From positions 2,668,001-2,732,000 of the forward strand of contig JAQFVV010012490.1 in assembly GCA_028023455.1 (NCBI GenBank): a DNA stretch of 64,000 bases. Direction: 5' to 3'. Shown here in pieces: positions 26,131-37,039 of the stretch. The notes below the pieces were generated by a model. The model was not told the DNA's origin. It made no database searches and saw nothing but the letters and a program-made list of their open reading frames with translations. Each line of letters opens with the position of its first letter. The first letter of the stretch is position 1. The DNA comes from Epiperipatus broadwayi. Taxonomy: Eukaryota > Onychophora > Udeonychophora > Euonychophora > Peripatidae. The translations under genes and the position numbers were made by a program.

Positions 26131-26378
26131 ACTGAATTAACCTTTGAGACACATCTTGTGGTGATTCAATAATAATTGAAAATGGTGATAAGATATAAAA
26201 CATATTGTGTGGGTTAGAAGCATTAAAGTATACTATTTATGTCTGCTGTTTAAAGTTATATTTTTATACAAATTATAAAAATCAAAATATTATACGTAAC
26301 AGCTATATAAGTATATATCAATAATTATTATATGTTATATATAGAGCTCACAAAATAAGCTCTTACAAGCTTTGCAGC

Positions 26379-26434
26379 ATATCCTCAATCCCAGACCAGT
26401 TTCTGCTTCTGGTGATGTCAGTGAAGTGCCAGAT
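26379..26434 (-). ncRNA. Hammerhead ribozyme motif, family 2, unit 1 (decayed box 1)
   Basis: Minus strand: CACTTCA upstream, box 1 altered to CTGACAT, stem II with CCAGAAGCA, box 2 GAAAC, stem III GAAAC-TG-GTC, then TGGGATTGAGG. The 3' half is intact, box 1 is not. Confidence 0.55.
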
Positions 26435-26820
26435 TAAAAATACCAGGACAAGCCCAGCACTTTATCTAACTATTAAATAGAAAATCCGAAATTTGGATAT
26501 TCAAGCATTAGATTAAAAATACCAGGACAAGCCCAGCACTTTATCTAATGTATAACTATTAAGTAGAAAATCTGACATTTTCAGGCGTCCATATGTCTTC
26601 CAATCCAGCTATCTAATTTAAATAGCCATATGGGACTGAACTAAGTTCAGATACACCGTATATTAATAGCTTTAGCAATATAAAATCACCAAAGCCTTAA
26701 TAGCAAAAAATAAAATTACAAAAAAATCAAGTCAGATGTCACATGACTTAATTATAAGCTTGTATTTTGAAATGTTATATATATAGAGCTTGCAAAATAA
26801 GCTCTTAACAAGCTTTGCAG

Positions 26821-26882
26821 AATATTCTCAACCCCAGACTGGCTTATGCTTCTGGCATTGTCAGTGAGGTGCCAGAATATTT
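26821..26882 (-). ncRNA. Hammerhead ribozyme motif, family 2, unit 2 (decayed)
   Basis: Minus strand: GCACCTCA-CTGACAA, TGCCAGAAGCA stem II intact (TGC/GCA, loop CAGAA), box 2 changed from GAAAC to TAAGC, then CAGTC and TGGGGTTGAG. The proximal stem I ACCTCA/TGGGGT is perfect apart from one G-T wobble. Confidence 0.55.
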
Positions 26883-27197
26883 GAGCATTAGATTAAAAAT
26901 AACAGGACAAACCCAGAACTTTATCTAATGTACAACTATTAAGTAGAAAATCTTAAATTTTCAGACATCCCATGTCTTCCAATCCAGCTATCTAACTTAA
27001 ATAGCCATATGGAATTGAACTAACCTCAAATACAACATATATTAATAGCTTTAGCAATATAAAAATGCCAAAGCCTTAGTAGCAAAAAATAAAATTACAA
27101 AAAAATCAGGTCAGATATTACATGACTTAATTATAAGTGTGTATTTACAAATGTTATATATAGAGCTCACAAAATAAGCTCTTAACAATCATTGCAG

Positions 27198-27258
27198 AAT
27201 ATCCTCAACCCCAGACCTGTTTCTGCTTCTGGCATCATCAGTGAGGTACCAGAATATT
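27198..27258 (-). ncRNA. Type I hammerhead ribozyme, family 2, unit 3 (intact core)
   Basis: A self-cleaving RNA motif on the minus strand. In order: distal stem I AATATTC pairing with GGATATT; proximal stem I ACCTCA pairing with TGGGGT (one G-T wobble); box 1 CTGATGA (plus-strand 27,235-27,241); stem II TGC-CAGAA-GCA directly abutting both boxes; box 2 GAA; stem III as A-C-AG-G-T, two pairs around a two-base gap; C17 of GTC. Predicted cleavage falls between plus-strand 27,214 and 27,213. All invariant core positions are present. A stem III this short is typical of hammerheads in Penelope-like elements and retrozymes, which are thought to cleave as dimers. The purine-rich stem II loop and the stem I internal loop are placed as in known type I motifs. 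Activity is predicted, not shown. Confidence 0.82.
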
Positions 27259-27480
27259 TAAGCATTAGATTAAAAATACCAGGTCAAACCCAGCACTTTA
27301 TCTAATGTATAACTATTAAATAGAAAATCTGAAATTTTCAGACATGAGTCCCATATGGCTATTTAAGTTAGATAGCTGGATTGAAAGACATATGGATGTC
27401 TGAAAATTTCAGATTTTCTACTTAATAGTTATACATTAGATAAAGTGCTAGGCTTGTCCTGGTATTTTTAATCTCATGCT

Positions 27481-27545
27481 TGAACATCCTGGCACCTCAC
27501 TGATGATGCCAGATGCAGACATCAGTCTGGGGTTGAGGATATTCT
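27481..27545 (+). ncRNA. Hammerhead ribozyme motif, family 2, inverted unit (box 2 lost)
   Basis: Plus strand: ACCTCA-CTGATGA (box 27,500-27,506), TGCCAGATGCA stem II, then GACATCAGTC where GAAAC is expected, then TGGGGTTGAGGATATT. Stem I, both parts, is kept (distal CATCC with GGATA-like sequence; ACCTCA/TGGGGT), but box 2 is altered, so cleavage is unlikely. Confidence 0.6.
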
Positions 27546-27659
27546 ACAAAGCTTGTTAAGAGCTTTTTTGTGAGCTCTATACATAACATTTGTAAATACA
27601 AGCTTATAATTAAGTCATGTGACATGACTTGATTTTGTTGTAATATTAATAATTATATA

Positions 27660-28122
27660 TGAAAGCCTTTTTCAACACAGTTTTGTACCCTTCTCAAATA
27701 TTAAGCATCTATTTTGTCATTAATCAATTACTGCAGATAGAATGCTATCCTGTGTTCTATAATGGAAGTAAAATAGCATCAATAACAAAATAAAACATGA
27801 ATAAAACAAAATAAAATTATGGTATAGATATGCAATAAAAGTTGAAACTTTTATTGAATCTCTGTATCATAATTTTATTTTGTTTTATTCATGTTTTACT
27901 TTTTTATTATTTTATTTTCTTTCCAGAACACTAGATATTCTTTCAAAATTGACTCTCTGAATTATAGTTCTATTCTGATTCATTCATATTTTATTTTGTT
28001 ATTGTTGTTATTTTACTTTCACTGTAGAACACTAGATAATCTACAATATTTGGTTAACATTAAAATAGATGCTTAACATTTGAGAAGAGCATAAAACCAT
28101 GTGCAGAAAAAAGGGCTTTTTA
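27660..28122. repeat. Foldback with nested inverted repeats
   Basis: Outer arms: GAAAGCCTTTTTC with ATTAAGCATCTATTTT at the left, and their reverse complements at the right (AAAATAGATGCTTAA, then AAAAAAGGGCTTTT). Inner arms around 27,795-27,899 are a near-perfect inverted repeat of about 50 bases (AAAACATGAATAAAACAAAA and reverse complement). Between them the GAACACTAGAT block occurs twice (27,926 and 28,026), so the right arm is partly duplicated. It has no hammerhead boxes and no open frame. Its left end lies next to the family-2 array. Confidence 0.7.
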
Positions 28123-28227
28123 TGTATCATTATTAATATATATTCATGATATTTTTGTTGTTTGTTATAATTTATATGAAAAAATTAGCATAATCGACTT
28201 CATTAATTTCCATTTTTGATTATATTA

Positions 28228-28232
28228 GTTAC
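28228..28232. repeat. Target-site duplication GTTAC, left copy
   Basis: GTTAC directly precedes the 5' LTR and is repeated exactly at 31,388-31,392 after the 3' LTR. Five bases is usual for Ty3/gypsy-like integration. Confidence 0.85.
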
Positions 28233-28975
28233 TGATATGTATGTGTATGTTTAAATGCACGTACAGATATATATATAATTATAAAAACTTATAGAGAGAA
28301 AAGTAATAAGTTCAAAATATTACAGAACTTGAAAAGATTTATTCTTTTAAGTAGAAATTAAAAATTATAATCTTTAGATTAGATAAAGATTAATTTCTAA
28401 AATGAACAATAGACTAATTAATAAGAGTAGAATAAGTTGTTATTCAAATGAAACAAATTAAGGAATTCGACTTAGATTCCTTTTTAGATAACTAAAATCT
28501 ACAAATAACTGATTAATTAAAAAGGCAGAAAGATAATACTAAAATTCTGATGGAACATGGAAAGGAAGAATCACCTGATTGGATGGACAGAGGACTAACC
28601 AATCATTTGCAAGAATTCAGAGACAGTGGATTGTCTTTAGTACTAATTGGAAGAAAAAGAAGAGAGACCCTTAATCCTTGGAGATTCATCTGTGCACATA
28701 GACATATATGTTGGAGCAGATCGTCTCTCATGGCACAGTGATTTCAAGTGTGGACAGCTGACCTCTGAACATGAGAACAGTCAGCTAGGACACTTAAAGA
28801 TTGTATTGATTTAATTATTATTTGTGTATGCCTTCAGACCTTATAATGTAAATAATTGTATATATGTTATTAGTTAAACACTTTAAGGGATCATATATTA
28901 AAATATATCTTAATATTAACCATTAGAATTTATTGGCACTTGTGGAAGTGCATTCTATCATAGCTAGACATAGCA
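28233..28975 (+). repeat. 5' LTR
   Basis: 743 bases. Starts TGATATGT and ends GACATAGCA. Immediately after comes ATGGGTGCAGTCACAG, whose TGG start one base into the internal region suits a tRNA primer-binding site. The matching tRNA is not identified. The short frame at 28,550-28,741 is part of the LTR. Confidence 0.85.
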
Positions 28976-29045
28976 ATGGGTGCAGTCACAGTCATAATTT
29001 GAACCATTAAAGAAATAATGATTAAATTGGGTAAAAGTATAAGCA

Positions 29046-29800
29046 ATGCAAGTAGCAATCGGGGAATCTGATGTCAGTGAGGTAAATAGTTGGCCCCTGT
29101 ATGTTCAACATGTGGAGAAATACTTATTTATCAATAAATTTAATGAGAAATATAAGATTGCTTCATTATTGTGCTTTGGAGGTAAAGGAGTTATTGAGAT
29201 AGCCAACAGACTCATTGAACTATTAACTCCAGAGAATATACATACGATCACGTTAAAGAGCATTTGGCAAATCATTTTAATCCCCAACCCTTGAGGCATA
29301 TAGCTAGACTGAAATTCTGAGCCAGGAACCAAGGTTGGAGGAAATTATAAAAGATTGTGGCAGTTCTCTGCATAATTTAGCAATGAATTGCATCTACAGA
29401 TCTTTCCTAGATGAAGCCCTCCTGAAACTGGTATTTGCAATGATAATTTATGGCAACAACTGTTGTCTGTAAGCAATTTAGATTATACTGAAGTTCTAAA
29501 ATGTGGAATTGCTTATGATCTCATGATTGAACAATCTCATAAATTTGCCAAGTTCAAAAGTAACAGCAAATCACAAACAGATATTTGTAGAACCATAAGC
29601 AAAGATTTGTTGAAAAATAATGAAAAGGGTGCAAACAGAAAAACTGAGTTTATATGTTTCTGCTTTGGGAAAAAGGGCCACAAATCCAACAATTGCTATT
29701 ATAAAAGAGAGCACTGTAATAAGTGTAAGAAAAGAGGGCATTTGGAAAAAATGTGCAAAAACGACTTCAGTGTAGACAGAAAAATAGTAGTAATCATATA
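29046..29800 (+). pseudogene. Gag pseudogene with zinc knuckles
   Basis: Capsid/nucleocapsid precursor of the LTR element. The capsid start reads WPLYVQHVEKYLFINKF and KIASLLCFGGKGVIEIANRL, the usual gypsy gag pattern; a frameshift and stops follow near 29,275-29,460. The nucleocapsid part (29,463-29,801) has two zinc knuckles. The first is C-F-C-F-GKKGHKSNNC, where the second zinc-binding Cys is Phe (TTT for TGT). The second, CNKCKKRGHLEKMC, is a perfect CX2CX4HX4C. Broken by frame shifts. Confidence 0.8.
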
Positions 29801-29839
29801 ACAAAGTGTCAAGAAAAGCACTTGACTAATATTAAAAAG

Positions 29840-30215
29840 ATGACAACAACTGAGAAGGATACTATAATGGTCAAAATTAAAATAGGTGATCAACCTATCT
29901 CCATGGAGGTCGACAGTGGCAGTGGGATATTTTTGATGTCAGTTTATGATTGGTATACTGTGACTTCCAATATTAAGAAAAGACCCATTATACAAAACAC
30001 TGGTCTAAAGGCATGTGATATAAATGATATGGCCATTAGAATAAAGAGAGTTGTTTAAGTGCAGATACATGAAAATCAGGGCAAAATTATTGTACTACCA
30101 TTATACATAGTACATGCCCCCATAAACCCTATAGTAGGTTGAGACTAGTTCAGCAAAATGGGAGTTAAAATATAATTCTCTAAAAAAATCGAGATACTCA
30201 AAGACAAAAAATATT
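29840..30215 (+). pseudogene. Retroviral-type aspartic protease fragment
   Basis: After the gag zinc knuckles, in a shifted frame, the translation contains IKIGDQPISMEVDSGSG (catalytic D-S-G near 29,909-29,917) and later VLPLYIVHAPINPIVG, the usual distal protease block. A stop at about 30,056 and others downstream interrupt it. The RT that should follow is absent. Confidence 0.75.
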
Positions 30216-30369
30216 TCTAGCAGCCAGCAGTTATTAAAAGCAGATCTGAGGAGAAGAAACAAATGAACTACAAAGATGTACTAAAAGCAAGAGTAAAAAA
30301 TAAAGTGGTAGCTCATTCGATAGCTGAAGACAGCTGCTACAAATGGATTATGAAGGCTAACTGAATCAA

Positions 30370-30663
30370 CATCCCACTTTCCTTTACAAAGAACTGTGGA
30401 ACACCCAGGAACACAAAGGCTGCATTATGAAAGGTGATTATATGCTGATTCCAGTCAAGGGTAGGCTGTACATAGGAAAAGCGCTAGAGCTTAGTCATGT
30501 CTGGTGGCCAGATATTAGAGCAGACTTGAGGGAACATAGAAATAATTATGATGATACCAAAACAACTACATCCCCAGAGTTTGCACCCAGTGAGTTAAAA
30601 CATGACACATATCAGCGTTTTACTAAAAAGTTAAACAACTCCACATTCTCTAATAACTCGTAT
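30370..30663 (+). pseudogene. Integrase N-terminal fragment
   Basis: The frame 30,427-30,663 includes GDYMLIPVKG and SHVWWPDIRADL. This is the gypsy integrase segment normally read as an R-x-V-I-P strand, then a His-rich HHCC finger, then YVWWPGID. The finger histidines between them are missing, so an internal deletion removed part of the domain as well as the upstream RT. It ends just before the 3' LTR. Confidence 0.7.
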
Positions 30664-30708
30664 TAAGTTCAGAAATTAAAACCTCACCTTGAAACTTGGA
30701 GGAATTAA

Positions 30709-31387
30709 TGATATGTATGTTTAAATGCCCTTGCATATATATATAAAATTATAAAAACTTATAGAGAGAAAAGTAATAAGTTAAAAATATTACAGAATTT
30801 GAAAAGATTTATTCTTTTAAAGTAGAAATTAAAAATTATAGTCTTTAGACTAATTAATAAGAGTAGAATAAATCGTTATTCAAATGAAACAAATTAAGGA
30901 ATTTGACTTAGATTCCTTTTTAAGGTAATGAAAATCTATAAATAACTGATTAATTAAAAAGACAGAAAAATAATATTAAAATTCCGATGGAACATGGAAA
31001 GCAAGAATCACCTGATTAGATGGGCAGATGACTAACCAATAATGAACTGCCTTTAGTACTAATCAGAAGAAGAAGACACTTAATCCTTGGAGTTTCATCT
31101 GTGCAAATGGACATATATGTTGGAGCAGATCGTCTCCCATGGCACAGTGAGTTCAAATGTGGAGAGCTGGCCTCCAAACATGAGAACAGTCAACTAGGAC
31201 ACTTAAAGGTCATATTTATCTTGGATTACTATTTGTGTATGCCCTTTGGGCCTTATGATGTAAATAATTGTATATATGTTATTAGTTAAATGCTTTAAGG
31301 GATCGTATATTAAAATATATCTTAATATTAACCGTTAGTCATTATTGGCAGTCGTGGAAGTGCATCATATCATAGCTTGACATAGCA
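30709..31387 (+). repeat. 3' LTR
   Basis: 679 bases, starting TGATATGTATG and ending ATAGCA. Preceded by GGAGGAATTAA, a plausible polypurine tract. Shorter than the 5' LTR because of two deletions. Confidence 0.85.
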
Positions 31388-31392
31388 GTTAC
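31388..31392. repeat. Target-site duplication GTTAC, right copy
   Basis: Exact match to 28,228-28,232. Confidence 0.85.
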
Positions 31393-31557
31393 ATTTTTAA
31401 ATGAGAAAAAGGAGTATTTTAACCATAGAATGAAATTGCTACAAGGAAGTATTATTCATCCGTTATATATTAAGTCTATAATAATAATATTTTCTAAATA
31501 TATAACTTTATATATATATATAAATAATCCAATACTTCTGTTATTATAAAATATAAA

Positions 31558-31820
31558 TCACAATCTAGCAATATGACTATTATATAAAACAGAGAAATAT
31601 TAACATAAGATAAAACACTATTGTCAAGCTCTTTCAACTTATTTGAGTCCTTATCAAGGCGGTATCAAGACGAGCTTATCACTTTTTAGAATATAACGAT
31701 TTTTATACAGCCTTGACAAAGACTCAAATAAGTTGAAAGCGCTTGTCAATAGTGTTTTATATTATTTTAATGTTTCTCTGTTTTATACAATAGTCCAATA
31801 GTCATATTTTTAGATTGTGA
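31558..31820. repeat. Foldback (arms ~105 bp)
   Basis: Left arm 31,558-31,660 contains TCACAATCTA, TGACTATT, AAAACAGAGAAA, AAAACACTATTG and TCAACTTATTTGAGTC. The right arm 31,710-31,820 has their reverse complements in the opposite order. The loop is about 50 bases. Arms match well with scattered substitutions. No coding or hammerhead content. Confidence 0.75.
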
Positions 31821-31829
31821 CTTATATAC

Positions 31830-33400
31830 ACGTTATATTCTTAATTACTGTATACATATATGGTGCAAAAATCATTCATAATATAATTGGCTAAAATACT
31901 AAATGAATTGGTAATTATTAAAAAAGTTTATTCACATAATCTGTTAAGATTATAAATGAATTAGTATCTATAAAAAAAATTTCATTCACATATAATTATC
32001 AGCAGGCACTTCTAACCAAAAATGTCCACTTAATAAGAATAAATAAATGGTGATGTGATTTTTTTTAGACAAGAAAGAGATTTGTCTTTTGATATATGCA
32101 TGTATATATTTAAATTCAATTAATTTAATTTAATGAAATAAATAACGAATGTTCAGTTAGTTCATAAACATATTTATTGCGTGTTTAAATATTAAGATAG
32201 AATTATATATTTACAGGCATTCTTCGATTTATATAGATATTTCATTCCAAAGAATGCTATAAAAATTTAAAATATATGTATGAACGGATTGTGTATTCTT
32301 CTGCAATATCAAATATATGCACGAAAATATAAGGTAATGGCGTTTGCTTTCGCAACAATTCAGCCATATAGCAAAATATTAATCGGATTTTTTGCCCTTT
32401 GGTAGAAATCCGTTATTCGCACTGCAAAAGCGGAGGTAGGGCTGTATCTTTTATATACTTTACGTATAAATAAAGCGTAGATGAAAAGACATGTGCTTTG
32501 AAAAAACTACTCTTTAAAGTTGTTATTAATTTAAACGTAAATGGAAAATATGGAATTTATAGACTTTTTTTAATGTTGTTTTTCTTCGTTAATTTTAATT
32601 ACTAAAAGTTGTAGTTGATATCATATTTAACTCAAACTTAAAAACGTAATAAAGGTATTGATTTTTATTTTACATTTAGTATGCTCAAAGCTTTGTATTT
32701 ATCCCTTGGGAACTACTGTTAGAGAAATAATCACGTGATAGTTATATAATTTTTTTTTTTTTTAAATAACGTTTATTAATATTCGTTTTAATATGTTAAT
32801 CAGTTGTTTTCTTTATTAACCTTTTTAAAAAACAATTAATATGATGCATTTTTATAAATTGCAATTTAAGAATTTACATAGATTATTTTTTTAATTGTAA
32901 AGTAGTTTTTTTTTTTTAAAGTTTTCCTTTTTTTTTTTTTTATGAAGTTGCTTAAATGGAGCTTTTAATTAAATTAATTATTATTTTAAATTTACAATTC
33001 AATTTTTTTTAATTAAAAAAAAAATACATGTTTAAAAAATTGACGATTTTATTGCAATATTTCATTTAAATATTAAACCGATAATAATTTGCTAAAATTA
33101 TTTAAATGATTAGAAATGTACACATTCGAGGTTTTTTTTAAAAAATATAAATAATAATATGTGCACATCAATTTTATAGATCTATTTAATTAGAAAAAGA
33201 TAAGAGGTGCCTTTTTCTTAATGCTATGCCCTGTATGATTTAACACAGCGGTAAAAATGATCTATTCTGTTGAGGAAATTGAAATAAAATTTGCTTAATT
33301 ATACATTGTTTTCAACCTATTACTTAGGTGCTTACTTATATATATATCAATTTTATATTAATATCATAATAAATATAGCTTTACTTCTCACTATATGTAA
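31830..33400. other. AT-rich DNA with CpG-retaining stretch
   Basis: From about 32,150 to 33,270 CpG is again frequent (about one per 50-60 bases), notably in 32,339-32,470, which is also the least AT-rich part (GGCGTTTGCTTTCGCAAC; AAAAGCGGAGGTAGGGC). I find no open frame, splice context or known RNA there. T runs occur near 32,749 and 32,930. It may be an unmethylated regulatory stretch or the 5' region of a Penelope-like element whose coding remnant begins near 33,840. Confidence 0.35.
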
Positions 33401-33408
33401 AATATATA

Positions 33409-33574
33409 ATTGTTAATTAGAGAAGATATTAATTAGTATTAAAGTTTGTCGGCTTAACGTTTTCGAGGATCCATGCCTCATATTCATAGAAGGCTATGAA
33501 TATGAGGCATGGTTCCTCGAAAACGTTAAGCCGATAAACTTTAATACTAATTAATATCTTCTCTAATTAACAAT
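33409..33574. repeat. 83-bp-arm near-perfect hairpin
   Basis: Two arms of about 81 bases around the 4-base loop AAGG (33,490-33,493), with very few mismatches (for example GTCGG against CCGAT, and GGATCC against GGTTCC). The arms contain CpG words (CGGCTTAACG, TTTTCGAGGA). Words from the inner arm (CTATGAATATGAGG) recur at 35,004-35,017, just past the Penelope-like remnant, so it may be that element's inverted terminal structure. A MITE or a small-RNA hairpin precursor are the alternatives. Confidence 0.7.
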
Positions 33575-33839
33575 TAATATCATAAAAAAATAAATTGCTA
33601 GATATACAAAATATATATCATAAATAATTTACAAATTATTTTAAACAAGTAATTAAAACTAATTGACTAAGAACTATTAATATGACTAATAAGTGAAAAA
33701 AATTATAACAAAGTTAAGCGGTTGATTACTAATGAGATTATTAAATTTACCCTTTGCTAATGAAATAATTATAATGTAAACCCAATGGACCCCAGCGTTC
33801 AATTGAAATCTGTCATGTTAAAAAAGAGAATACATGAAC

Positions 33840-34940
33840 CTTCACAAGAAATTTAATGTTGTCTATCAACATAGTAAAATCAGAACTTATCAATACCAAA
33901 TTATTCACCAACATGAATTGACTTTTATAACAGATTGTATTAACTGGCTAGATACCCTGTTTCATGGACAATATTATAATATGACAGATGGCCAATGGGA
34001 TTACCAATAAGCAGCATTATCTCAAATATTTATCTAAATAACATCAAAAAGTAGATCCTTCCTATATACATTGAAAATATAACATATGATGTGTTTATAT
34101 GCTGCCCAGAATTCCTTATAAATAAAATTCAAAATGACCTCAAAGCCAAATCAGCATTATTTGGGACAATTGAATGGGAAGATAAGCAATGGTAACTAAA
34201 ATATGTAGATCTCCAAATACAGAGAGATAGTGTCCGGCTAAATTACAAAATGTGTATTAAGTCTATACAAATAAGAGAATGTATGCATCCCCAATCCATC
34301 ACTCCCAATTCCCATAAATATGCCAGTTTATTATAGTTTCTTTATAGAAACCACCACCTAAGCAAAAATGAAGCCAATCAAAAATCAAACATCAAGCAAT
34401 ACCTAAATGGTATAGGCATCAGGCAGTTTGACTCACAAGAGAGTTAAACCATTTTACAATAAAATAAAAACAAACTTTCCTAAGGTTGACAAGCCTTGAA
34501 TACTACTCCTATATATACCCTGAGTAGCCAAAAATATAAATAAAGTTTGCTCACAACCACATCAAGTAAGCTACCATATTCCTTCCGTAACAAATAGGCT
34601 TATAAATAATTCTAAGGGTAGACTCCATAATGACCAAACTACACATACCTTATATAAAATTGCATGCCCTCAGGCAGACTGCAGAGCTATCTATTATGAT
34701 GAATTTCAACACATCTCTGCAAATTAGATATAAATAATCATGAACATAGGTTTATTTTCCTTGATCACCAACATGCAATGAGCCACACATTTGAGCCCAT
34801 AGCCACCAATATCACATGCATTGAGAGAAATGACTCCAAGAGGAAAATTAAAGAGGTCTGGCATATTGCTAACTATCCTAATGTTATAAATAGGAAGGCA
34901 TCCTGTTTCCCCCTCATGAAGAAATGGACAATGTAATTTA
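33840..34940 (+). pseudogene. Penelope-like element remnant (RT and GIY-YIG region)
   Basis: Broken retroelement polyprotein. After a poorly preserved start, GQWGLPISSIISNIYLNN (about 33,990-34,043) matches the Penelope RT motif G-x-MGSPLSP-x-x-A-x-x-F-M. IENITYDVFIC corresponds to the YVDD strand with the acidic pair lost. KYVDLQIQRDSVRL matches LPFLDL-x-V-x-R. Further on come PFYNKIKTNFPKVDKP, LYKIACPQADCRAIYYDE (the C-x-x-C-x-x-x-YIG region that begins the GIY-YIG endonuclease) and FDEFQHISAN, then a final block with HTFEPIATNITCIERNDSKR. The domain order RT then GIY-YIG is diagnostic for Penelope-like elements. Many stops. Confidence 0.72.
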
Positions 34941-34959
34941 CATAAATTCAAATAAACTT

Positions 34960-36650
34960 ACAGCCTATATATAGATATAAACCATATTATACATACATTA
35001 ATGCTATGAATATGAGGGCATACTTTGCCTTTTCTAAATCTCTAAGTCTCAATAAGTGTGAATTCAATATAATATTAACCTTTTCTGAGTATAGTGAGTA
35101 AATGTAGATATTAATAAATTACGATCATGAAAGAAATGTGGGGTATGTATTTAAAAAAAAAAACAAGTATAAAAGAAGCAACCACCTGATATGACTTACC
35201 ACTGCAGCAGACTTTCTCAGTTTTTCTGTTATTTTAGATATAAAAAAATAGATATAAGAATTATAAGAGATCACAAACCTTTGTTTTATTTATTTATGCT
35301 TCAGTTTTTAAGAGAATTGGAATTAATTTTCTATTTGATTTTGGCAATAGCACTTATACATATATGTATATTATATGACACAAGCAAATAGTTTGCATTT
35401 ATTAGAAATGTATAATTAATTGTCTTGGCATATGTTATTTATTTACTTGTGTGAGCTACAATTAATAAAAGGGAACCAATTATTTCGTTCATAGATTCAA
35501 TTCACAGTAACTTTCTAACACAATTTACCCATAAGTATGCCATAAGCTAATATTTAAATATACATACTGAATCTGTTTTATTAATCTATATTCTATCCAT
35601 GAATAAAACTATATCATCAACATGAGTTAAGCCATGAAAGATAGATTTTGTATAACAGTACAATCTGCTGCAATCTTTCTGTTCATTATGCTAATCTTCA
35701 GATACTTATAATTATTCTCTCTTTTTTAGATTTTTTCCCCTAATTTTTTTTATCTTCCACAAACCTTACAGCATATTTTCCATATTTTCTCTGCCTTCAG
35801 ATATATATCCAATTCAATTTTTTTGCTAGTTTGTAATTTTCACAATCATCTCCCTTCATTTACTTTCTTTAACACTTCAGCATTACAAATTCTATACTTC
35901 CAACATATCTTTTTTATTTTTCTCTAAATGCACTATATAAAAGGATTAATCTTTTCACATCATTTTTTTTTAACAAAGTCTACCCTTTTATAGATCCATT
36001 ATCTAAACAAAATATATATATGCCTTTTTTAAATAATTGCCTATGCCTATTAAATAACTAATAATTGCTTAGTCATCTATTAACTGCAAATTGCAATTCT
36101 CACTAACATTTTTGTCATTTTTTTTCTATTATCAGACAATTTCTTAAATATGAAAAAACTTTAACAAGCTTTAAAAGTTTCTACTTTCTGTAATCCCTTA
36201 TATGTTATCATGTTTCCCAATAATAATTGTGTAGTTTCATTTGTTTTCATTCCAAAAAAAACTTCATCAAATAAAATTAATATTTGATATGTAAAACTAT
36301 TTTAAAATAGAATATGTAGACTATTGTTGAATGCTGTGATCAGGCTATCAATGCCTCCACAGGTGACAGATAGTGAATGATCTTCAGATCTGAAGGTCAA
36401 CTATAAAAAAAAATATATCGTGCCCATCCAAGACTATTTCCTGCCTTATAGGATTAATCAAAGGCTAGATATTATTTTTGATGCAAACAATCTTTTTTGT
36501 CTTCCTTTTTTCTTTAATGTCACTTAAGTTACTATAGATTACAGTCAACATAAGCCTATCATGCCATTTGTCATCTCCATTCTTATTCTGACTATGATTT
36601 TGTATATACACATTTCTTTCTTTATCTAAATGCATGGCATTTATGATCAC
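34960..36650. other. AT-rich non-coding DNA
   Basis: No gene recognised. The stretch 35,700-36,180 is pyrimidine-rich on the plus strand. Short open frames at 35,191-35,391 and on the minus strand at 36,465-36,650 show no family motif. Confidence 0.5.
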
Positions 36651-37039
36651 AATTTTCTTTGTCCTTTTTTTAGTTTAAACCTTCAAGAGTTAAGATGGCA
36701 ATGACTGAGACAGGCTTAATAGGCAATAATTAGTTGTGATCACTGTTTGAGGCAATATAATTGGTAAAGAGTCAGCTGTAATGGGATTTGGGATAGGAGT
36801 TTTAGATAGCCAGTATTGCATATTTAGGCATTCCTATTTAAGAATATCACTTGTCTACCATGAAATTGTTAGGGGCCTAAAAATATAGTCTTATAATGGT
36901 CTATCTTACACAATCTGGCTAAGTTGTTCTGTCTAATAAATTATTCATTACATGGTAGAAAAAGTAATAATATCATTAGTACTGATAAAGTAGGAGGAAG
37001 AGGATGTACTAAAAAATAGATATTATAAATCTATTTGTT

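Larger units (their letters stand above)
26329..27647. mobile_element. Hammerhead family 2 array (three direct units plus one inverted)
   Basis: Three successive units, read as minus-strand elements, start near 26,338, 26,775 and 27,155. Each begins with GAGCT-CACAAAATAAGCTCTTAACAAGC-like sequence, followed by a hammerhead module, a block with CCAGGACAAGCCCAGCACTT, a CCATATGGC block and AAAGCCTTA. From about 27,345 an inverted copy runs back out, ending with GAGCTCTATACATAACAT. The third and fourth units form a large palindrome centred near 27,345. The whole block is flanked by AATAATTAT (26,320-26,328 and 27,648-27,656), a possible target duplication, though AT-rich and therefore weak. Unit 1 contains an internal duplication of the CCAGGACAAGCCC block. 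No open frame of note, so the element is non-coding. Confidence 0.75.
28233..31387 (+). mobile_element. LTR retrotransposon (Ty3/gypsy-like), internally deleted
   Basis: A complete insertion with two LTRs (28,233-28,975 and 30,709-31,387), each starting TGATATGTATG and ending ATAGCA, bounded by a perfect 5-bp duplication GTTAC. Internal region is only 1.73 kb and keeps gag, zinc knuckles, protease and a small integrase piece. Reverse transcriptase and RNase H are missing. The two LTRs differ by many substitutions and by indels, including about 36 bases near 28,380-28,415 that are absent from the 3' LTR, so the insertion is old. Could have been mobilised in trans by a complete relative. Confidence 0.88.

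Noticed and set aside
26320-27656. AATAATTAT as a firm target duplication of the family-2 array
   Set aside because: Nine bases of pure A/T in such AT-rich DNA may match by chance; kept only as a possibility.
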